IMG/VR virus record: IMGVR_UViG_3300042340_000507
Coordinates: 62,001-126,000 of that record
Strand: one strand, 5' to 3'
DNA: 64,000 nt
Source: a virus
In this document: one piece after another, positions 33,076 to 40,673 of the stretch
Numbering within the stretch: position 1 is the first letter of the stretch
Layout of the letters: every line of letters begins with the position of its first letter
Position numbers and translations under genes: made by a program
Notes under the pieces: generated by a model
Databases searched by the model: none
What the model saw: the letters and a program-made list of their open reading frames with translations, nothing else
Told to the model about the DNA's origin: nothing

Positions 33076-33083
33076 TAAATTTG
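33076..33083 (+). promoter_or_regulatory. Bacteroidota-type promoter -7 element TAAATTTG
   Basis: TAAATTTG fits TAnnTTTG, 12 bases before the ATG at 33096. It supports the plus-strand small gene as real, in a region where neighbours are read the other way. Confidence 0.5.
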
Positions 33084-33095
33084 TAAAAAAAAACA

Positions 33096-33302
33096 ATGGA
33101 AGTTAACAAGTGGACCAATCGGATCAAGAATTTAATTCTAGATCTGGAGCTGAACCAAGACCCTGAGAAAAAGAGTGAAATTCTCGGTCGGTTAAAAGCT
33201 CATGTAGAAGATCTAAATAAAGAGCTGGAAAAATTAGAAGAGCATCACACTTTGGTGGTTTCGCAGCTAAAACAGGAGATCTCCAGATTGAATGGCCTGT
33301 AA
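33096..33302 (+). CDS. Small coiled-coil protein
   Basis: The 68-residue protein starts MEVNKWTNRIKNLILDLEL. Nearly all of it is heptad-patterned (HVEDLNKELEKLEEHHTL). A TAAATTTG promoter and AAAAAAAAAC leader support the start. Isolated on the plus strand, it might be a small regulator or structural spacer. Confidence 0.55.
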   Translation: MEVNKWTNRIKNLILDLELNQDPEKKSEILGRLKAHVEDLNKELEKLEEHHTLVVSQLKQEISRLNGL

Positions 33303-33316
33303 GAAGAGATATTAAA

Positions 33317-34297
33317 TTAATAGATAGAACCATATCCGCCGTTTAAATCTGCAAACTCATACAGTTCTAAAAATCCTTTGGCACTGTAAAACTTTTCGTT
33401 CTCTTCGGTCAATTCGAATCTTTTTTCTAAGGAATATTTGCCATCCACGATTCGAACTTCCATTTTTTCAGAGGCTGGGCAGTACCAATAACCCCCAAGT
33501 GTAAGAACAATTTGATTCTCTCCGACGTAATATATTATTTCTCTTGAGGTGTTGTTCATTAAAAAAAGATAGTAGCCAGTTTGAGATGGGAGGACTTCAC
33601 ACACTATCCCAATAGCGGAAATTCTATTCATCTCGCTAGTTCTAAATCCTTCCATAGCACCATCTTCGTAACATTCCTTAATCAAAAAATCAGATTCATT
33701 TACACCCAAATGCTCATAAAAATCTCTTTCGAGAATACCAGTGATATTAAAGGCATGATAGGCATCATAATTTGTGGGTAATTTGATTTTCTGCACAAAA
33801 TATTCAGCATTTCCTCCAAACAAGAGAGTGTGATAATTGTAACCCTCGTTAAATTGGTATCTATGAAAGATCATTTTTTTTTCGGCATGAATCATTTCTT
33901 GCAGAAAATTATCAAAAGTAGAAAGATCTTTTTCAGAAATTAAATTGTCACATTCCAAAAAATAGAAATACTCATAGCCCATTCGGTGGGCGGCAGAAAT
34001 ACTAGTGTCCATATTTTTACAGATAGCAAGCATGTGACCTATGTTCCACAGAGTTGCCTTAATAAAAGAATTAGCAAACCAACTGAATGAATGGGATCCT
34101 AAGAGTGGATTTTCTGAATCATAAATAAAATAGTCTATTTCCTTCTGCACATCAAGGGGCAGAGGTAAATGTGAAACAACCATCAGTTTGTAGTCAAGCC
34201 CCTTGAGTCTGACAATACATTCTTTCAGAATTTGTAAATGGTAGTCACTAGAAGGAAAACAATTTATAATGAAAATTTTTTTAAATGGATAATTCAT
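33317..34297 (-). CDS. Glycosyltransferase-like protein, SH-family copy C
   Basis: The 326-residue protein has KIFIINCFPSSDYHLQIL, MVVSHLPLPLDVQKEIDYF and IYDSENPLLGS, the same opening as the proteins at 23181 and 27116. YEYFYFLECDNLISEKDL has an E-C-D where a DXD metal site would lie. The C-terminal third is beta-rich (IIYYVGENQIVLTLGGYWY). Probably a sugar transferase with a C-terminal binding domain. Confidence 0.5.
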   Translation of the reverse strand: MNYPFKKIFIINCFPSSDYHLQILKECIVRLKGLDYKLMVVSHLPLPLDVQKEIDYFIYDSENPLLGSHSFSWFANSFIKATLWNIGHMLAICKNMDTSISAAHRMGYEYFYFLECDNLISEKDLSTFDNFLQEMIHAEKKMIFHRYQFNEGYNYHTLLFGGNAEYFVQKIKLPTNYDAYHAFNITGILERDFYEHLGVNESDFLIKECYEDGAMEGFRTSEMNRISAIGIVCEVLPSQTGYYLFLMNNTSREIIYYVGENQIVLTLGGYWYCPASEKMEVRIVDGKYSLEKRFELTEENEKFYSAKGFLELYEFADLNGGYGSIY

Positions 34298-34328
34298 AAT
34301 AAATAATTCAAGGCGTAGTTCTGCGATT

Positions 34329-34721
34329 TTATCCCTCTGTCTGGGAATTTTTTTTGTTTGAAATATCGTTGAACCTCATTTGGCTCAACTCGTAATTTGC
34401 ATTCACCTGAGCCCAGAGCTTATCGCATCTGGAATCCAACTGCTTTTGTAGAGATTCAAATTGTTCTCTTCCCGATCTGATTCCGACTTCTTCTCGTTTA
34501 TTGATTTCGTCGAGAACTTCATCGATCCGATTGTGGATGTAAGAATCATCGGAGTGTAAATTGTTCCTTGTAATTTCAATCTCTTTCATGACCGATTCGA
34601 TGTGGTCGGAGATTTTGGTTCTGATTTTTCGGTCTAAATCCGAATTCATCTTAAACACACCCGCCACGGTGACCAAGACCACCACGGTAAGCGCACCTAA
34701 AAGAAAATAAAGTATTGCCAT
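34329..34721 (-). CDS. Membrane-anchored coiled-coil protein
   Basis: The 130-residue protein has an N-terminal membrane helix (MAILYFLLGALTVVVLVTVAG) followed by about 95 residues of heptad helix (KISDHIESVMKEIEITRNN). The layout resembles phage Rz/i-spanin or other envelope-spanning rods; no lytic partner is adjacent, though the lipoprotein at 30706 could play o-spanin. Inference only. Confidence 0.5.
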   Translation of the reverse strand: MAILYFLLGALTVVVLVTVAGVFKMNSDLDRKIRTKISDHIESVMKEIEITRNNLHSDDSYIHNRIDEVLDEINKREEVGIRSGREQFESLQKQLDSRCDKLWAQVNANYELSQMRFNDISNKKNSQTEG

Positions 34722-34787
34722 AATTTTTAATTTTTTTTGAAGCAGAACTACGCCTTTCGAATTTCTATAAGAAATTACACAAAAGTT

Positions 34788-34819
34788 TCAAAAAAAAGTT
34801 TGTCTTACGACAAACTTTT
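34788..34819 (-). terminator. Rho-independent terminator of the tmRNA gene
   Basis: Minus strand: AAAAGTTTGTC-GTAA-GACAAACTTTT followed by further T residues. An 11-bp stem and T-run begin directly at the CCA end of tmRNA. Confidence 0.85.
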
Positions 34820-35258
34820 GGTGGAGCTGGGCGGATTCGAACCGCCGTCCTGCTAGGTAATTCCATGAAACTCGTTCACAGGCTTAGTCCATTTTTCTAA
34901 ACAGACAAATCTTTACCTCCTAGTTTTTGACTGTGATAGGAGATAATCCACATCATCGATCCCTACAGCGATCTGAAGGGTATTGGACCGGAGCCCGCAG
35001 GGTTACTGAGGATCGACGGATTGTGTGGTACTGTTAACCCTTTTTCCCACCCTCGTGACTTTCTGTTCCTGGGTGTCACCCCCCGAGGTTTAGGCTGCCA
35101 AGGCAACTTCAACCGGCTCCGCTGAACCTAGTCCAGCCAAAGCAAAAAATGGATTTTCGCCATTTAAGAAGTACTTAGGATATTTAGGTGCTTCCAAAGC
35201 TAGCACCGCCTGCATCATGTCAAAGAACTTATGCCTCCAGTCGATTCCTTTCAGCCCC
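34819..35258 (-). ncRNA. ssrA: tmRNA (ssrA), one-piece, with encoded CCA
   Basis: The minus strand starts GGGGCTGAAAGGAATCGACT and ends in GGTTCGAATCCGCCCAGCTCCACCA, the canonical tmRNA termini. GGGGCTG pairs with CAGCTCC as acceptor stem, and the T-arm and CCA are encoded. The tag frame on the minus strand runs 35161 to 35090: it begins GENPFFALAG and ends EPVEVALAA then TAA, 23 residues in all. Terminal ALAA is the usual protease signal. The middle is longer than in typical bacterial tags and contains an extra ALAG. Phage-encoded tmRNA would rescue stalled ribosomes with a phage-chosen degradation tag. A TATATAAA element lies just before the 5' end and a strong terminator follows. Confidence 0.95.
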
Positions 35259-35264
35259 ATTTTT

Positions 35265-35272
35265 TATATATT
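35265..35272 (-). promoter_or_regulatory. T4-late-like promoter element of the tmRNA gene
   Basis: Minus strand AATATATAAAAAATGGGG. The TATATAAA ends four bases before the mature tmRNA 5' end (G at 35258), which is the spacing expected between a T4-type late -10 and its +1. It therefore calibrates the promoter motif. Confidence 0.55.
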
Positions 35273-35333
35273 TCATCATTCTAAAAAACCCCGAATTTTT
35301 CTCTGAGATGGAACGGAACCGTTTACGAGAATG

Positions 35334-35341
35334 AATATATA
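35334..35341 (+). promoter_or_regulatory. T4-late-like promoter element (AATATATA)
   Basis: GAATATATAGTG on the plus strand, 21 bases upstream of the Clp ATPase start at 35363. Divergent from the tmRNA promoter 60 bases away. Confidence 0.4.
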
Positions 35342-35362
35342 GTGCAAATGTAAAAAAAATTT

Positions 35363-37828
35363 ATGAAAAGAATATCCAAGAATTACAAAAAATTAAGATT
35401 ATTCGAATCTGAGGAAGAACTAAAAGTCCCAGATGATGAAAAGCTTTGGCAAGCATACGGTGAGGATATGACCAAAGCAGCGAAGGAGGGAGAGATAAAT
35501 GAAGTAATTGGAAGGGATAAGGAATTGGAACAGTTGCTTCGCATTCTGGCCAGGAAAACCAAGGATAATCCAGTTTTGGTTGGAGAGCCGGGCGTTGGAA
35601 AAACCGCTATTGTGGATAAGCTTGCTCTTTTAATGGCAAGCGATAAATGTCCCGGTTTTTTAAAGGGGAAAAAGTTAATAGATTTGACCTGGGCATTTAA
35701 AAAAATAGTTAATGGAGGTTATTTACCCCTTTTGGCCCGTGAAATTGAGGAAGATAACTTGATTATTTTTGTGGACGAACTCCATTCTCTACCTAAAGCA
35801 AGTTACGATGAACTCAAACCCTTTTTGGCTAAAGCCAAACTTCATATGATCGGTGGTTCCACTTATAGTGAATATGGTCAAACTATTGAGAAAGACGGAG
35901 CCATGGAAAGAAGATTTCAACCGATCAAAGTTGAAGAGCCTACCTACGAGGAATGCATGGAAATACTTAGAGAAATCCAAGAAAAATATGGGGATTGGCA
36001 TCATGTTAATTATTCACCAGAAGCCTTAGAATCCTTTTATAAACTATCTAAGCAGTATATTAAAGACCGATTTTTGCCAGATAAAGCTATCGACTTGATG
36101 GACGAATCCGGTGCACGAATTCGCATTAAAAATGCCCCGGATGCGGAGGTTGCGAATCTAGAAAAGAAAAATTTAGAACTCCTAGACCGGATCAGGCAAA
36201 AGACGGCAGAAGGTGACTATGATGCTGCTGCAGATCTATCAGATGAAAAAGAAAAGATAGAGAGTCGGCTTGAAAAAATGGCTGCGAAAGGTCAAATGGG
36301 ACCTAAAATTACCGTCACTAAAGAAATGGTGGAAAAACTAGTGGCAGATAAAACAGGGATTCCTGTTGAAACGATGAAAAAGGGCAGTAAGGCAATCCTA
36401 AAAGGAATGTCAAGCAGACTGAAATCAAAAGTTATCGGTCAAGACGAGGCGGTAGAGACCGTTGTTAGAACAATTAAAAGAAACAGGTCGGGTCTTAAAG
36501 ACCCTAATAGACCTGAAGGGGTATTTTTATTCGTGGGCCCTACTGGGACAGGTAAAACCTATTTGGTGAAAAAATTGGCTGAGGAGCTTTTTGGATCTAG
36601 GGAATCTAAATTGATTAGGATTGATATGAATGAATATTCGGAGGCTCATACAGGATCTAAATTGTTTGGATCACCTCCCGGTTATGTAGGTTATTCGGAA
36701 GGAGGCAAACTAACAGAGCAAGTCAGAAGAAACCCTTATTCGGTAATTTTGCTAGATGAGATCGAAAAAGCAAACCCTCAAGTTATACAATCCCTGCTAG
36801 GGGTGCTAGAAGATGGAAGGATGACGGACGGGCAAGGGAGAACGGTTGACTTTACAAACTGTGTTATTATCATGACTTCTAATGTGGGATCAAAAACAGG
36901 ATCTAAAAAGGTTAAATCAAAGGAACCCAGAAAAGCGATTGGTTTTTTGGTTAAAGATGAACCAGAAGATGAAACAAAACAGACTGGAGCAGAATCACCT
37001 GAGGAAATCAAAGCAAGAGTCGATGCAGCGATCAAAAAAGAGTTTTCGCCCGAATTTATTAATAGAATAGATGATATTGTTATTTTTCAGTCAATAGACC
37101 AAGAATCAATAAAAAAGATTGCAGAAAAAGAGCTCGAGAAGGTGGCAGATAGGATTAAAAATACCCAAGACATTAATCTGACTTGGGGAACTTCGGTTTA
37201 CAAGTTGTTACTTAAACACGGATTTGACCCTGAATATGGGGCTAGACCCCTTAGAAGAGCAGTGGAGAAATATATCAAGGACCCTCTAGCCAATTTTATA
37301 ATCGAGGAAGAGATTGAGGAAGGATCCAACCTCAAAATTGATTACGATTCCTTGGCAGATGAGTTAGTCATTAACGGAAAGAAAATTTCAGAGTTATCTG
37401 AATCTAGACTCAGAAAAATCCACAAAAGTTTTTCTTTGTTCGAATCTACAAGTCCTAGAAGAATCAATAGTTTTTCAGAATTTAGCGATAGATTAGACGA
37501 GGCGGAAACAGAAAGGGAGAAAGAAGAGGAAAAGGGAAAACCAGCTCCTTTGCCTAAACCACTGCCTAAACCACTGCCTAAACCTACGCCTAAACCACAG
37601 CCTAAGCCTACTCCTAAACCTACACCCAGTGAGGATGAAGATGAGGATGAGGATTTTGATCCAGATGCAGAACCGGTCCGAAGAATAACTCCTCATCCGT
37701 CAATTGCACCACGAATTAAAGTTCCTTCTCATGCTCCTGGACCCCAAGCAATAAAGAAAAAAGCTTCAGAGATGGATGTGATCAAAAGGTACATATCAGA
37801 ACTCAAAAAAAGAAAACCATTTTACTAA
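35363..37828 (+). CDS. Two-domain Clp-type AAA+ ATPase with capsid-targeting-like N-terminus and Pro-rich tail
   Basis: The protein has 821 residues. It starts MKRISKNYKKLRLFESEEE with an LxE site at residue 15, then lacks the Clp N-domain. First AAA module: GEPGVGKT (74-81), IIFVDELHSL. Middle coiled coil is short (RIRQKTAEGDYDAAADLSDE), as in ClpA/ClpC types rather than full ClpB. Second module: GPTGTGKT (about 392-399), VILLDEIEKAN, RIDDIVIF, ARPLRRAVEKY. After about residue 690 comes SFSLFESTSPRRINSFSEF, a repeat of the N-terminal motif, then a PKP repeat (about 728-755) and an acidic run. It would unfold or disaggregate proteins. The terminal motifs suggest packaging in the head; no ClpP-loop (IGF/L) was identified with confidence. 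Confidence 0.88.
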   Translation: MKRISKNYKKLRLFESEEELKVPDDEKLWQAYGEDMTKAAKEGEINEVIGRDKELEQLLRILARKTKDNPVLVGEPGVGKTAIVDKLALLMASDKCPGFLKGKKLIDLTWAFKKIVNGGYLPLLAREIEEDNLIIFVDELHSLPKASYDELKPFLAKAKLHMIGGSTYSEYGQTIEKDGAMERRFQPIKVEEPTYEECMEILREIQEKYGDWHHVNYSPEALESFYKLSKQYIKDRFLPDKAIDLMDESGARIRIKNAPDAEVANLEKKNLELLDRIRQKTAEGDYDAAADLSDEKEKIESRLEKMAAKGQMGPKITVTKEMVEKLVADKTGIPVETMKKGSKAILKGMSSRLKSKVIGQDEAVETVVRTIKRNRSGLKDPNRPEGVFLFVGPTGTGKTYLVKKLAEELFGSRESKLIRIDMNEYSEAHTGSKLFGSPPGYVGYSEGGKLTEQVRRNPYSVILLDEIEKANPQVIQSLLGVLEDGRMTDGQGRTVDFTNCVIIMTSNVGSKTGSKKVKSKEPRKAIGFLVKDEPEDETKQTGAESPEEIKARVDAAIKKEFSPEFINRIDDIVIFQSIDQESIKKIAEKELEKVADRIKNTQDINLTWGTSVYKLLLKHGFDPEYGARPLRRAVEKYIKDPLANFIIEEEIEEGSNLKIDYDSLADELVINGKKISELSESRLRKIHKSFSLFESTSPRRINSFSEFSDRLDEAETEREKEEEKGKPAPLPKPLPKPLPKPTPKPQPKPTPKPTPSEDEDEDEDFDPDAEPVRRITPHPSIAPRIKVPSHAPGPQAIKKKASEMDVIKRYISELKKRKPFY

Positions 37829-37832
37829 GAAT

Positions 37833-38849
37833 ATGTCACTAAAAGCCAATTTCACAAAGAATTTTGCATCCTTTAATGAGGCTATTAGGGTTAAAGACAT
37901 GGTGAGTATTCCCCCCGACTACCTAGAGGATGTCACGAGAAGAGCTAAAGAAAAACTCGGCATCGGGAAAACTCCCGAGGGATCCCCGCAAGGAATCAGC
38001 CAAGCCGTTAGCCAGTTGATGGGAAATTTTTCGAGATCCCAGCAACTTTCTAGAGGGTATGAAAAGGAGCTAGAAGATCTAGCAAGAGAAATAATTACAG
38101 ATCTATACAAGCCCCTCATTGATTACTACGACATAAAGCTTGAAATTAAACTAGTACAGGGACCAGAAATAAGGAGGATGTTGGATGACAGCTTTAGAAA
38201 AACAAGACAAAAAAACAGACCTCGACCGGATTCTAAACCAGTAATTAAAGCTTTAGGAGCGGATTTCAGCATGCTGATTCATGAGGCAGTCAAAGGAATT
38301 TGGAGGGTTATGTCAATGTCTGCAGTACCAGATGACCCTGAACTAGCCAAGGCTATTGAAGATCAATTCGGATTGATAGACGAACCGGACGAATGGAGAT
38401 ATGGTCCTCAAATGGCCGAAGATCTAAGAAAATTTATCTTTGAGAATCCCAAGGTCATCAAATATTCTAATTTGAGAGAGGAACTTTGGAAATATATGGT
38501 GGATCCAGAGAATTTACCCACGGCTGAATTTTTACCTCTGATGACAGGAATTTTTAGAAAAACTCCAGAAGCCAGAAAAAAAATCGATGAATTGATTGAT
38601 GTAGTCATTGAGAGGGTGGAAGCCAGAGATGCCTGGCTGGAGCAGGATAGAGCCGATAAGGCTGAGTATGAAAGGAAATTAGCAGCATGGAAAGCCAGAC
38701 AAGCTGCCAAATCCCCAAGTGGTTCAGAATCACAGATCACCAAAGATTACGCTAGTATGTCCCAAGAAGAACTAAAAAGGGAATACAGAAAGGCCGACGA
38801 GGAGGGAGATTTTGATAAAATGATGGAAATCTCTGATTACATAAAATAA
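37833..38849 (+). CDS. Hypothetical protein with F-x-x-F N-terminus
   Basis: The 338-residue protein starts MSLKANFTKNFASFNEAIR, which resembles the putative targeting segment (F-x-x-F-N-E). It is helical throughout and charged, with an Ala/Lys-rich stretch (ERKLAAWKARQAAKSPSG) before the end. No family recognised. It begins 4 bases after the Clp gene, so the two are cotranslated and may work together. Confidence 0.55.
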   Translation: MSLKANFTKNFASFNEAIRVKDMVSIPPDYLEDVTRRAKEKLGIGKTPEGSPQGISQAVSQLMGNFSRSQQLSRGYEKELEDLAREIITDLYKPLIDYYDIKLEIKLVQGPEIRRMLDDSFRKTRQKNRPRPDSKPVIKALGADFSMLIHEAVKGIWRVMSMSAVPDDPELAKAIEDQFGLIDEPDEWRYGPQMAEDLRKFIFENPKVIKYSNLREELWKYMVDPENLPTAEFLPLMTGIFRKTPEARKKIDELIDVVIERVEARDAWLEQDRADKAEYERKLAAWKARQAAKSPSGSESQITKDYASMSQEELKREYRKADEEGDFDKMMEISDYIK

Positions 38850-38857
38850 ATTTTACT

Positions 38858-39136
38858 ATGGATAAATTCATGTCAGAAACAGAGAAAAGGAAGATGCTGA
38901 ATTTGATTGGCCAGGGAGAAGCAAAGAACACCAAAAAAATCTTGCAGTTACCCGAGATAAAAAACAAATTGAAAAAAATTATGGGGGATGAAAAAGGTCA
39001 GGAATTAGCTAATTGTCTATTGGAACTTGCCAATTCAGCAGATAGACTAGATTGGTTGGATTGGACAGAAAACAGAGGCAGACAGATGGAACACGGAACA
39101 TCATTTGGCGGGGGTTATTATGTTGAATGGGAATGA
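38858..39136 (+). CDS. Hypothetical helical protein
   Basis: The 92-residue protein starts MDKFMSETEKRKMLNLIG and is helical and Lys/Glu rich; ends in HGTSFGGGYYVEWE. Third gene in the Clp operon; overlaps the next start as ATGA. Confidence 0.5.
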   Translation: MDKFMSETEKRKMLNLIGQGEAKNTKKILQLPEIKNKLKKIMGDEKGQELANCLLELANSADRLDWLDWTENRGRQMEHGTSFGGGYYVEWE

Positions 39137-39453
39137 AAGATCTACAGAAATTTTTCGGCACAATTAGGGTCAAAATGTTTTGGCTCTGCCGAGAGCTAGT
39201 TTACATGTACAGTCCCAAGAAATCTTTTTTTTCAAAGAAAAGAATAGAATCTAGTTTGGCTTTTGTTATTGGGCAATGGGGCATGATCTTCTGGATGTTA
39301 GAAAAACACTCTGAATTGTCTGCCTCTGATGTTGCCATCTGGGCGGGGATCGAATTTGCGATTGCCGGGTACATCATGACCGAAATCCAGAAAGAAAAAA
39401 AGGAGGTTTCTCGAAACGCTGATGATTTCGAAGAACCTCCTATTCACTCTTAA
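39133..39453 (+). CDS. Small membrane protein
   Basis: ATG 39133 overlaps the upstream TGA. The 106-residue protein has two hydrophobic stretches (LAFVIGQWGMIFWMLEK and VAIWAGIEFAIAGYIM) and a polar tail. Last gene of the plus-strand Clp operon; convergent with the next gene 7 bases on. Holin-like topology, but no evidence of function. Confidence 0.5.
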   Translation: MKDLQKFFGTIRVKMFWLCRELVYMYSPKKSFFSKKRIESSLAFVIGQWGMIFWMLEKHSELSASDVAIWAGIEFAIAGYIMTEIQKEKKEVSRNADDFEEPPIHS

Positions 39454-39460
39454 TATCCCT

Positions 39461-39991
39461 TTAAATCAGAGAACGGTTGACTGTTCGGTTACTCACCCCA
39501 CCTACACCTGGGTAGGAAGAGTACATGTTTTTAGGATCTTTGATGGTGTTGTCCGTTGGAGAATGTGTATTTTCAGTCAGGTCCATGTGCTTTTTGATGA
39601 AACGATAAAGTCTTTGGCATTCATCATCGATATCCGCCAAATCCAATTCACTTCCTCCCCATCTGATGGAAGGGTCTTGTGGATCGCACATAACAGACAG
39701 ATTTCTAGGTCCCAGATGGCAAATTAAAGCCGGATATTCTCCACTGATGTCTCTGACGTTGGAGATATAACCTTGATAGGGAGGATTTTCAATTTCTTTG
39801 TAAATTTGTCCTAATCTTTCCCGATCCTTGCTTGATTCAATACCAAACAGGCTTTTTGTTTTTCTTTTCATGGTTTGTAACATGCCTGGGGGTTGGTACC
39901 TTTTGTAGCCATAGCCGGCATCTTTCCATCCCTCCTGTAAAGGATCAGAAGATTCTGGAGTAAAATTGTCGTAAGAGATAATATTTTTCAT
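39461..39991 (-). CDS. Hypothetical protein with capsid-targeting-like N-terminus
   Basis: The start chosen is ATG 39991 (MKNIISYDNFTPESSDPLQEG), as the F-x...L-x-E opening matches the repeated N-terminal motif of this window; an upstream start at 40021 overlaps thioredoxin. 176 residues, Pro/Tyr-rich start, then a helix-rich core (SELDLADIDDECQRLYRF). No family. Confidence 0.5.
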   Translation of the reverse strand: MKNIISYDNFTPESSDPLQEGWKDAGYGYKRYQPPGMLQTMKRKTKSLFGIESSKDRERLGQIYKEIENPPYQGYISNVRDISGEYPALICHLGPRNLSVMCDPQDPSIRWGGSELDLADIDDECQRLYRFIKKHMDLTENTHSPTDNTIKDPKNMYSSYPGVGGVSNRTVNRSLI

Positions 39992-40004
39992 AAAGTCTTT
40001 TTTT

Positions 40005-40301
40005 TTAAGAATGAGTGTCAATTAATTTTTGATAGAGGTCGAGGTTTTTTAAGCCCGTAGCTCTTTCTACTTCTTGACCGTCTTTGATGAGCAGTACGGT
40101 CGGGAGAGATCTAACCCCAAATTCAATGGCAGTTTCTCTGTTCTCGTCTACGTTGATTTTGTGGATGACTAGGTCTGGATTTTTGGTCTTGATTTGGTCC
40201 AGAATAGGATGGAGCATTCTACAAGGGCCGCACCATTCAGCCCAAAAATCGAGCAGGGTTAATTCAGTAAAATCTTCGGAAGTAATAGTTGATAAGTTCA
40301 T
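40005..40301 (-). CDS. Thioredoxin
   Basis: 98 residues from ATG 40301. LLDFWAEWCGPCRMLHPIL has the W-C-G-P-C active site, FGVRSLPTVLLIKDG the cis-Pro motif, and the fold is complete. It can supply electrons to the ribonucleotide reductase encoded at 62-64 kb. The start skips an in-frame upstream segment that would overlap the gene before. Confidence 0.92.
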   Translation of the reverse strand: MNLSTITSEDFTELTLLDFWAEWCGPCRMLHPILDQIKTKNPDLVIHKINVDENRETAIEFGVRSLPTVLLIKDGQEVERATGLKNLDLYQKLIDTHS

Positions 40302-40311
40302 ATAATTTATT

Positions 40312-40638
40312 TTAGTAAACAATTGTTTGGGTCATATCGGGATTGGTCCGGTAGATAATTTCAGGACCCGGGGACATAATAACTGACATACCATCAGACA
40401 GAGTTTGAAGACTCTGAATGAAATTCTGAACGTCTTCTTTTTTAGAAGAGGGAAAGTTAAAGTGGGTCATCACATCTTTAACTAATTCATCTAAAGAAGA
40501 TTCAAAATCTCCCGTGTCATGAAAATTCATGTATTTTTCGTATTTTTTAACGAAATCTTTGATTTCTTCCTGTTGGACTTCACTGAGAGACAGATTTGAA
40601 ACAAAATCGTCGAATTCTAGAATTTTTTTCTTATACAT
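40312..40638 (-). CDS. Small helical protein with capsid-targeting-like N-terminus
   Basis: Start at ATG 40638 (MYKKKILEFDDFVSNLSLSE), directly behind a GATATATA element; the longer frame to 40668 would begin inside that promoter. 108 residues, helical, ending NPDMTQTIVY. F-D-D-F and L-S-E match the putative targeting/processing motif. Confidence 0.55.
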   Translation of the reverse strand: MYKKKILEFDDFVSNLSLSEVQQEEIKDFVKKYEKYMNFHDTGDFESSLDELVKDVMTHFNFPSSKKEDVQNFIQSLQTLSDGMSVIMSPGPEIIYRTNPDMTQTIVY

Positions 40639-40642
40639 AGTG

Positions 40643-40654
40643 AGATATATATCT
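40643..40654. promoter_or_regulatory. Palindromic AGATATATATCT: bidirectional late-like promoter
   Basis: The 12-base palindrome gives GATATATA on both strands. It lies 4 bases before the minus-strand ATG at 40638 and 19 bases before the plus-strand ATG at 40674, so one element could serve both genes. Confidence 0.5.
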
Positions 40655-40673
40655 GAATTAAAAACCAAAAACT

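Noticed and set aside
33124-33333. Minus-strand frame opposite the small coiled-coil gene
   Set aside because: The plus frame has a TAAATTTG element, an A-rich leader and regular heptads; the minus frame has none of these.
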